Source: Collinsella sp. (lineage in GTDB: Bacteria > Actinomycetota > Coriobacteriia > Coriobacteriales > Coriobacteriaceae). Taken from it: a DNA stretch of 11,927 nucleotides. The DNA lies in the NCBI GenBank assembly GCA_014871545.1, contig WGSR01000025.1, positions 1 to 11,927 on the forward strand. Direction: 5' to 3'. The notes beneath the pieces are model-generated. The model saw only the letters and a list, made by a program, of their open reading frames with translations. It was not told where the DNA came from and made no database searches. Position 1 is the first letter of the stretch. Every line of letters begins with the position of its first letter. A program made the position numbers and the translations under genes. Positions 7,820 to 11,927 of this stretch are shown in pieces.

Positions 7820-10096
7820 TTACGCTTTCTTGGCAGAAGCCTTGGCTGCAGCTGCCTTGGCCTTGGGAGCAGCCTTTTTGGTGGCTGCCTTTTTGGTGGC
7901 TGCCTTTTTGGCCGTGGTGGACTTTGCCGAAGCCTTGGCGGCAGACTTGGCAGTCTTTGCCTTGGCCGGAGCCTTCTTGGCAGCCGCGGTCTTGGGTTTC
8001 ACCGAGGACGTGCGCTTACGCGTCGCCTTCTTGGGGGCCTCGACCACCGGCGGCTTATAGCTGCTGGGACCACGGCGCTTAAGCACCACGCCAGCCAGGC
8101 CGGGTACCTTAATCTCGATGGAGTCCATCTGCCCGTTCCAGGGATAGGGCTCGCTCGAGCAGGTATAGGGCTCCTCGCCAGCATAGCCGCTGCCACCAAA
8201 CTCGGGACGGTCGGAATCGAAGATGACCTGCCAGTCACCCTCGCGCGGCACGCCCACGCGGAAGCTTTCGTAGCTCGCAGGGTCAAAGTTGATCAGGATC
8301 ACCAGGTCGTCGTCGACGTCCTCGCCCTGGCGCACAAAGCTCACGATGGACTGCTTGGAGTTGTCCGCGTCGATCCAGGTAAAGCCGTCGTCGGTGTAGC
8401 CGCGCTCGTACAGGGCGGGCTCGGCGGTGTACAGGTGGTTGAGCGCCTTGATAAACGCCTGATGATGACGGTGGGTCTCGTACTCCTCGGTCAGGAACCA
8501 CTGGATGGACTCGTAGTAGCGCCACTCAATAAACTGGCCGATCTCGTTGCCCATAAAGTTGAGCTTGGCACCGGGGTGTGTCATCTGGTAGAAAGCCAGC
8601 GTGCGCAGGCCGGCAAACTGGCGCCACCAGTCGCCCGGCATGCGGCCGATCAGCGAGCACTTGCCGTGCACGACCTCATCGTGGCTGAGTGGGCAAATAA
8701 AGTTCTCGGTAAAGGCATACATAATGGAGAACGTGAGCAGACCGTGGTTGCCGGGGCGCCACGGAAAATCAGTCTGCATGTAGTGCAGGGTGTCGTTCAT
8801 CCAGCCCATGTCCCACTTGTAGTGGAAGCCCAGACCGCCGTCCTGCGGCGGATAGGTCACGAGCGGCCACGCGGTGGACTCCTCGGCCATCATCATCACG
8901 TCGGGGTAGTGAGCCTCCACGGCGCAGTTGACCTGGCGGATAAACGCGCTGGCGTCCAGGTCCTCCTCGGTACCGTACTTGTTGAACTTCTTTTGGCCCG
9001 GATCGTCGATGCCAAAGTTCAGATACAGCATGCTGGACACGCCGTCCATGCGAATGCCGTCAACATGGAAGTTTTCGAGCCAATACAGCACGTTTGAGAC
9101 CAGGAAGGAGCGGATCTCGCCGCGGGCAAAGTCAAACTTGTGCGTGCCCCAGTTGGGGTGAATCTCGTGCTCAAACAGCATGTGGCCGTTAAAGGTTGCA
9201 AGGCCGTGGGAGTCGGCGCAAAAACCGCCGGGTACCCAGTCCATGATCACGCCGATGCCCGCCTCGTGGCACGCATCGATAAAGTGCATGAGCTGCTGCG
9301 GGTTGCCGTAGCGCGACGTGGCGGCGTAATAGCCGGTCGTCTGGTAGCCCCAGGAGCCGTCGAAAGGATGCTCCATGAGCGGCATGACCTCGATATGCGT
9401 ATAGCCCATGTCGCGCACGTAGTCCACAAGCTCCACCGACAGGTCGTCGTAGGTGTAGAACTCGCCGCGCTGCGCGGGGAAGGGGTCCATAGGGCCGGGG
9501 TAGTTGCCGTACTCGTCCGGCTCGCCCTGCGGCGCGTCGCCGTGGCGCTTCCACGAGCCAATATGCACCTCGTAGATGTTAAGGGGCTGCGACATGTGGT
9601 TGTGGCCGGCACGGCGCTTGAGCCACGCGGCGTCGTTCCACTTGTAGCCATCGAGTGTCCACAGCACGCTCGCGGTACCCGGAGGGCACTCGGCCTTAAA
9701 GGCGTACGGATCGGCCTTGTAGAGCTTTTCGCCCTCGTTGGTCTCGATGAGGTATTTATAGAGCTGGCCCTGCTCGGCACCTGGAATAAAGCCTTCCCAA
9801 ATGGTGCTCGTATGCACGGGCACCAGCGGGTTGGCTTGTTCATCCCAGTCGTTAAATTCGCCAATGACATGGACGCTTTTTACGTCGGGCGCCCAAACGC
9901 AAAAACGCCAGCCGCGCGTACGCTGCTGCGTGTCGGGATGCGCGCCCATCTTTTCCCAACTGCGCTCCCACGTACCAATGCCAAACAGATAGACATCGTC
10001 CTTGGAGAGCTCCGGTGCGTGCGGAGCCGGTTTGCGGGTTGCGGACTTTTTAGCCGTTGGCTTTAGCTTTGTATCGCTCACGTTTGATCCCATCAT
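7820..10096 (-). CDS. glgB: 1,4-alpha-glucan branching enzyme GlgB with basic N-terminal and C-terminal extensions
   Basis: Cuts alpha-1,4 chains and re-attaches them through alpha-1,6 bonds. It is 758 residues from this start. Residues 10-24 are a basic Lys/Pro/Ala segment, about 45-150 a CBM48-like domain (FCVWAPDVKSVHVIGEFNDWD), then the GH13 barrel. DGIRMDG gives nucleophile Asp351, MMAEES gives acid/base Glu405, and LSHDEV gives Asp473. An all-beta C-terminal domain ends near 680. Residues 687-758 are an added Lys/Ala/Thr tail like that of GlgA. Region I reads DWVPGGFC (286-293), where most branching enzymes have His at the second Gly. The start is uncertain: ATG at 10096 or 10093 lacks a good Shine-Dalgarno sequence, while GTG at 10081 (VSDTKLKP) has GGGA 6 bases ahead and may be the true one. 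First gene of the operon. Confidence 0.93.
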   Translation of the reverse strand: MMGSNVSDTKLKPTAKKSATRKPAPHAPELSKDDVYLFGIGTWERSWEKMGAHPDTQQRTRGWRFCVWAPDVKSVHVIGEFNDWDEQANPLVPVHTSTIWEGFIPGAEQGQLYKYLIETNEGEKLYKADPYAFKAECPPGTASVLWTLDGYKWNDAAWLKRRAGHNHMSQPLNIYEVHIGSWKRHGDAPQGEPDEYGNYPGPMDPFPAQRGEFYTYDDLSVELVDYVRDMGYTHIEVMPLMEHPFDGSWGYQTTGYYAATSRYGNPQQLMHFIDACHEAGIGVIMDWVPGGFCADSHGLATFNGHMLFEHEIHPNWGTHKFDFARGEIRSFLVSNVLYWLENFHVDGIRMDGVSSMLYLNFGIDDPGQKKFNKYGTEEDLDASAFIRQVNCAVEAHYPDVMMMAEESTAWPLVTYPPQDGGLGFHYKWDMGWMNDTLHYMQTDFPWRPGNHGLLTFSIMYAFTENFICPLSHDEVVHGKCSLIGRMPGDWWRQFAGLRTLAFYQMTHPGAKLNFMGNEIGQFIEWRYYESIQWFLTEEYETHRHHQAFIKALNHLYTAEPALYERGYTDDGFTWIDADNSKQSIVSFVRQGEDVDDDLVILINFDPASYESFRVGVPREGDWQVIFDSDRPEFGGSGYAGEEPYTCSSEPYPWNGQMDSIEIKVPGLAGVVLKRRGPSSYKPPVVEAPKKATRKRTSSVKPKTAAAKKAPAKAKTAKSAAKASAKSTTAKKAATKKAATKKAAPKAKAAAAKASAKKA
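7872..7911 (-). repeat. 15-bp tandem repeat in the GlgB tail
   Basis: Two exact 15-base copies (plus-strand gcctttttggtggct, 7872-7886 and 7887-7901) and a 10-base partial third copy. They encode a five-residue Lys-Lys-Ala-Ala-Thr period. Because the unit is a multiple of three, slippage would lengthen or shorten the tail without breaking the frame. Confidence 0.85.
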
Positions 10097-10181
10097 GACG
10101 CGGCAGCGTGTTGCCTTGGTGACTAGATGCGAAAGGTCCAAGGCTGCACGAATCGAAGGGACGGCGAAGTTTCAGTGATTC

Positions 10182-10207
10182 GTTCCACCTCGCGTGCTCG
10201 GTGGAAC
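10182..10207 (-). other. Inverted repeat in the glgB leader
   Basis: Perfect 8-bp arms GTTCCACC / GGTGGAAC separated by 10 bases, about 86 bases upstream of the glgB ATG at 10096. It could be an RNA hairpin or a protein-binding dyad. No known riboswitch architecture is recognised. Confidence 0.4.
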
Positions 10208-10293
10208 TTTCGGCAGAAACTACGATAACACCTGTGCGTTAGTTTTATGGACGAAAGCGGATTTGCGGGAGCGTTTAATCGGTAAGCGACATG

Positions 10294-10323
10294 TTTATAC
10301 CACTGGCAGAATTGCCGTGGTAA
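10294..10323 (-). promoter_or_regulatory. Candidate promoter of the glg operon (glgB)
   Basis: On the minus strand, TATAAA (10294-10299) is preceded at 18 bases by TTACCA (10318-10323). This -35 hexamer lies inside the left arm of the GGTAAAAC/GTTTTACC dyad, so a protein bound there should block it. The leader would be close to 190 bases. Other weak -10-like sequences nearer glgB cannot be excluded. Confidence 0.35.
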
Positions 10324-10343
10324 AACTCTTGACAGTTTTACCA
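10318..10343. promoter_or_regulatory. Candidate operator, perfect GGTAAAAC/GTTTTACC dyad
   Basis: Nine-base perfect arms (TGGTAAAAC / GTTTTACCA) flank an 8-base spacer that contains TTGACA, the -35 candidate of the HAD gene. The same half-site recurs at 10374-10392 and, in the GH13 promoter region, at 409-419. The placement over both divergent -35 boxes fits a repressor site. Confidence 0.5.
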
Positions 10344-10357
10344 ATTAGGGTTTCAAA
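10329..10357 (+). promoter_or_regulatory. Candidate promoter of the HAD/thiN pair
   Basis: A consensus -35 TTGACA (10329-10334) is followed after 17 bases by a poor -10 (TTCAAA, 10352-10357). The perfect -35 inside the dyad argues for a regulated promoter; the -10 assignment is tentative. Confidence 0.35.
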
Positions 10358-10373
10358 AATGTTAGGCTGACGT

Positions 10374-10406
10374 TTGGTAAAACGTTTTTAGCAGGTTGTT
10401 TACCAT
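10374..10406 (+). promoter_or_regulatory. Second candidate operator cluster ahead of the HAD gene
   Basis: TTGGTAAAACG (10374-10384) extends into the near-palindrome GGTAAAACGTTTTTAGC, with AAAACGTTTT as a perfect CG-centred core. GTTTACCAT follows at 10398-10406. Both motifs also occur, 10 kb away, in the GH13 promoter region. LacI-family binding is inferred from the CG-centred symmetry. Confidence 0.45.
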
Positions 10407-10427
10407 TTGACATCGAAAGGTTCGTTT

Positions 10428-11117
10428 ATGTCCCATACCGCCGCTCCCAAGGTTGCTTTTATTTTCGATTGCGACGGCACGCTGGTTAATAGCACCCCCG
10501 TTTGGGCTTATGCCCAGCCCGAGTTATTGCACCGGCACGGTGTCGACGTGACGGTCGACGATTTTGCCCAGTTTGAGCATTTGTCGCTCGAGGATGAGTG
10601 CCAGGCCTACCACGACACGTGGGGCATTGGTGCGAATGGCGAGGAGCTGTATCGCGAGCTGAGCGAGATTTTGATCGATGGCTACTCCAAGGTGCCGCCG
10701 CGCGAGGGGCTCCTGGCATTTTTGGAGCAGGCGAAGGCGGCCGGCATTGCCATGTGCGTTGCCACGTCCACGCCGGCCGAGCTGGTGCAGTCCGCGCTCG
10801 CTGGTGCCGGGCTCGACGCTTGCATGGAGTTTGTTACCACGACGGGTGAGGCAGGACGCTCCAAGCAGTTCCCGGATGTGTATGAACTTGCGCTGCGCCG
10901 TCTGGAGGAGCGCCACGGGCACAAGTTCGAACGCGCATGGGTGTTTGAGGACGCCGTCTTTGGCCTTAAGAGCTCTGGCACCGCCGGCTTTAAGCGCGTG
11001 GGCATTTATGACCCGCATGGCCGCATGAAGCGCGACGATGTGCGCGCCAACTGCGATATCTTTATCGACAGCTATGAGGACCTGGATCTGGCCCGCGTGC
11101 TTTCGTTTGAGGGTTAG
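10428..11117 (+). CDS. HAD-superfamily hydrolase (subfamily IA, phosphatase/phosphoglucomutase-like)
   Basis: A cytoplasmic 229-residue HAD enzyme. Motif I is FDCDGT (13-18) with nucleophile Asp14 and Asp16. Motif II is the Thr/Ser of ATST (112-115), motif III Lys146, and motif IV FEDA (173-176) with acidic Glu174 and Asp175. The region between motifs I and II holds a helical cap, as in beta-phosphoglucomutase and phosphoglycolate phosphatase relatives. The substrate cannot be read from sequence; a sugar-phosphate or thiamine-phosphate phosphatase are both plausible. The ATG at 10428 is chosen because AAAGG (10416-10420) lies 7 bases upstream; a TTG at 10407 adds seven residues without homology or a Shine-Dalgarno sequence. 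thiN follows after 9 bases, so the two are co-transcribed. Upstream operator candidates link it to sugar control. Confidence 0.88.
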   Translation: MSHTAAPKVAFIFDCDGTLVNSTPVWAYAQPELLHRHGVDVTVDDFAQFEHLSLEDECQAYHDTWGIGANGEELYRELSEILIDGYSKVPPREGLLAFLEQAKAAGIAMCVATSTPAELVQSALAGAGLDACMEFVTTTGEAGRSKQFPDVYELALRRLEERHGHKFERAWVFEDAVFGLKSSGTAGFKRVGIYDPHGRMKRDDVRANCDIFIDSYEDLDLARVLSFEG

Positions 11118-11126
11118 GCGAGGGCC

Positions 11127-11768
11127 GTGGCTTGCAAAGTATTAGTGGTTTGCGGCTCGCCGGTGGTGGCGAGCGCGGATCTGCTTCGCCAGCTGGCGGG
11201 GGAGTGCGACCACGTTGTCGCCGTGGACCGCGGTCTCGATGCACTGCTGGGCGCTGGTCTGAGCTGTGACGTCTACGTGGGCGACGCCGACACCGTAAGC
11301 GATGAGGGGCGCGCCCTGGTCGATGCCGCCGAAGCCTTTGAGGTAGAGCGCCACGACCCCTACAAGGACTACACCGACCTGGCACTAGCGCTAGACGCCA
11401 TCCGCCGTCGCTGGCCAGGCGCCGAAGTGGTAGCAACCTGCGCCACAGGCGGCCGTCCGGACATGGCCCTGTCTGTGTTAGGGCTACTGGCAGGCTATGC
11501 GGACGCCCCCGTCTGGATCGAAGAAGACGAAATGACGGCCAGAATTCTGCACCAGGACGAGACCTGGACCATCGAGGGCGCCGAGGGCAAGACGTTCTCC
11601 ATCATCGCCATCGCTCCCAACACAGAGATAAGCGAACACGGCCTAGAATGGGAACTAGACCACAGCCCCCTAGGCCTGTTGACCGACACCGGCATCTCTA
11701 ATGTCGTCAGGAAAACGGCCAAGATCCAAGTCCACCAAGGAACCGCAATCGCCTACCTCTACAAGTAA
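11127..11768 (+). CDS. thiN: Thiamine pyrophosphokinase
   Basis: Transfers pyrophosphate from ATP to thiamine, producing thiamine diphosphate; this is the thiamine salvage route, distinct from ThiL. The protein is 213 residues, typical of bacterial ThiN. The family motifs are in order: GDADTV (52-57), K-D-x-T-D at Lys80-Asp84 followed by LALAL, GGRPDM (108-113) and TGISN (188-192) in the C-terminal beta domain. The third motif is usually GGRxDH, so Met113 replaces the common His. The start is a GTG at 11127 with GAGGG only 2 bases ahead; the short spacing suggests modest initiation or coupling to the upstream HAD gene. No TPP riboswitch can fit in the 9-base gap. The stop is TAA at 11766-11768. 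Confidence 0.9.
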   Translation: MACKVLVVCGSPVVASADLLRQLAGECDHVVAVDRGLDALLGAGLSCDVYVGDADTVSDEGRALVDAAEAFEVERHDPYKDYTDLALALDAIRRRWPGAEVVATCATGGRPDMALSVLGLLAGYADAPVWIEEDEMTARILHQDETWTIEGAEGKTFSIIAIAPNTEISEHGLEWELDHSPLGLLTDTGISNVVRKTAKIQVHQGTAIAYLYK

Positions 11769-11806
11769 AGTGCTGCCGCGTGAGGGTTTTATCGGGACGG
11801 TGGGTT

Positions 11807-11843
11807 AATTGACTGATTTTGCCTAAGTCAAAATCAGTCAATT
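11807..11843 (+). terminator. Long hairpin downstream of thiN, probable terminator
   Basis: Perfect 15-base arms AATTGACTGATTTTG / CAAAATCAGTCAATT with a 7-base loop, 38 bases after the thiN stop. The stem is AT-rich and followed by CAGCCCC, not by U residues. Termination is therefore inferred from position; an operator or a dispersed palindromic element are alternatives. Confidence 0.45.
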
Positions 11844-11896
11844 CAGCCCCGCCCCAGGAAAACCCGTAAGGCAGGGCAACAACCCCAAAAAAGTCC

Positions 11897-11925
11897 TTGC
11901 ATCCCCGAAGATCTTCCCCTATAGT
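11897..11925 (+). promoter_or_regulatory. Strong sigma-70-type promoter for a gene beyond the right edge
   Basis: TTGCAT (11897-11902), a 17-base spacer and TATAGT (11920-11925) give a near-consensus promoter, preceded by an A-run (11887-11892) that could act as an UP element. The spacer contains the 10-bp palindrome GAAGATCTTC (11907-11916). The downstream gene is not visible; a stable RNA or highly expressed gene is possible. The rest of 11769-11896 shows only the hairpin. Confidence 0.55.
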
Positions 11926-11927
11926 AC

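Larger units (their letters stand above)
10097..10427. promoter_or_regulatory. Divergent control region between glgB and the HAD/thiN pair
   Basis: 331 bases without a convincing gene. The half near glgB (10097-10290) would be the glgB leader and contains two overlapping dyads: ACGAATC/GATTCGT (10148-10183) and GTTCCACC/GGTGGAAC (10182-10207). The half near the HAD gene (10291-10427) is AT-richer and holds back-to-back promoter candidates and several GGTAAAAC/GTTTTACC elements. A bulged dyad CCAC-T-GGCA/TGCC-GTGG (10300-10320) lies between. Expression of the glycogen operon and the plus-strand pair may therefore be coordinated. Confidence 0.55.

Noticed and set aside
7872..7911. CRISPR array
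   Set aside because: The repeat is a direct in-frame 15-bp coding repeat without spacers. No other spaced direct repeats are present.
5563..8082. 839-codon plus-strand open frame opposite glgP
   Set aside because: It mirrors a highly conserved phosphorylase, is Val/Leu/Gly/His-rich, and runs through the glgP-glgB gap into the GlgB tail. It is a third-position GC shadow.
10097..10141. TTG at 10141 as the glgB start
   Set aside because: No Shine-Dalgarno sequence, and the added residues (DLSHLVTKATRCRV) do not resemble branching-enzyme N-termini.
10407..10427. TTG at 10407 as the HAD start
   Set aside because: The ATG at 10428 has AAAGG at proper spacing and a normal HAD N-terminus. The TTG overlaps the operator cluster.
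11118..11126. TPP riboswitch before thiN
   Set aside because: Only 9 bases separate the two genes, and I found no THI-box-like sequence in the region ahead of the HAD gene.

Overview
The window is a chromosomal stretch of a GC-rich bacterium carrying an almost complete glycogen operon. The pairing of catalytic GlgC with the non-catalytic GlgD is typical of Firmicutes. Here it is combined with high GC, strong G/C preference at third codon positions and Lys/Ala/Thr-rich protein tails. My best guess is a gut Coriobacteriia (Collinsella-like) actinobacterium. This is inferred from gene content and composition, not from a marker gene.

Layout. On the minus strand at the left edge is the N-terminal 92 codons of a GH13 alpha-glucan hydrolase (1-276) with its promoter region (277-431). 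Then come five minus-strand genes, transcribed right to left in the order glgB, glgP, glgC, glgD, glgA (10096 down to 495), closed by a hairpin terminator at 432-458. A 331-base divergent control region (10097-10427) separates glgB from a plus-strand pair: a HAD-family phosphatase (10428-11117) and thiamine pyrophosphokinase thiN (11127-11768). The right edge holds a 15-bp-arm hairpin (11807-11843) and a well-formed plus-strand promoter (11897-11925) for a gene outside the window.

How the genes work together. GlgC makes ADP-glucose from glucose-1-phosphate and ATP, and GlgD is a probable regulatory partner of GlgC. GlgA polymerises ADP-glucose into alpha-1,4-glucan, GlgB adds alpha-1,6 branches, and GlgP phosphorolyses the polymer back to glucose-1-phosphate. 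The edge GH13 enzyme probably acts on related glucans. glgC and glgD are translationally coupled (4-base gap). The other three junctions are 90-108 bases long and each contains inverted repeats without a clear U-tract.

Most striking observations. (1) GlgA carries a C-terminal tail of about 285 residues, and GlgB one of about 70, made of Lys/Ala/Thr/Pro-rich sequence resembling histone H1. In GlgA the tail alternates acidic and basic blocks and contains a threefold repeat of about 22 residues. (2) The GH13 promoter region and the glgB/HAD divergent region share two exact motifs (TTGGTAAAACG and GTTTACCAT), suggesting one sugar-responsive repressor. (3) GlgB has Gly where branching enzymes normally have a conserved His in GH13 region I. 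(4) The glgC start codon lies in a predicted stem with its Shine-Dalgarno sequence in the loop.
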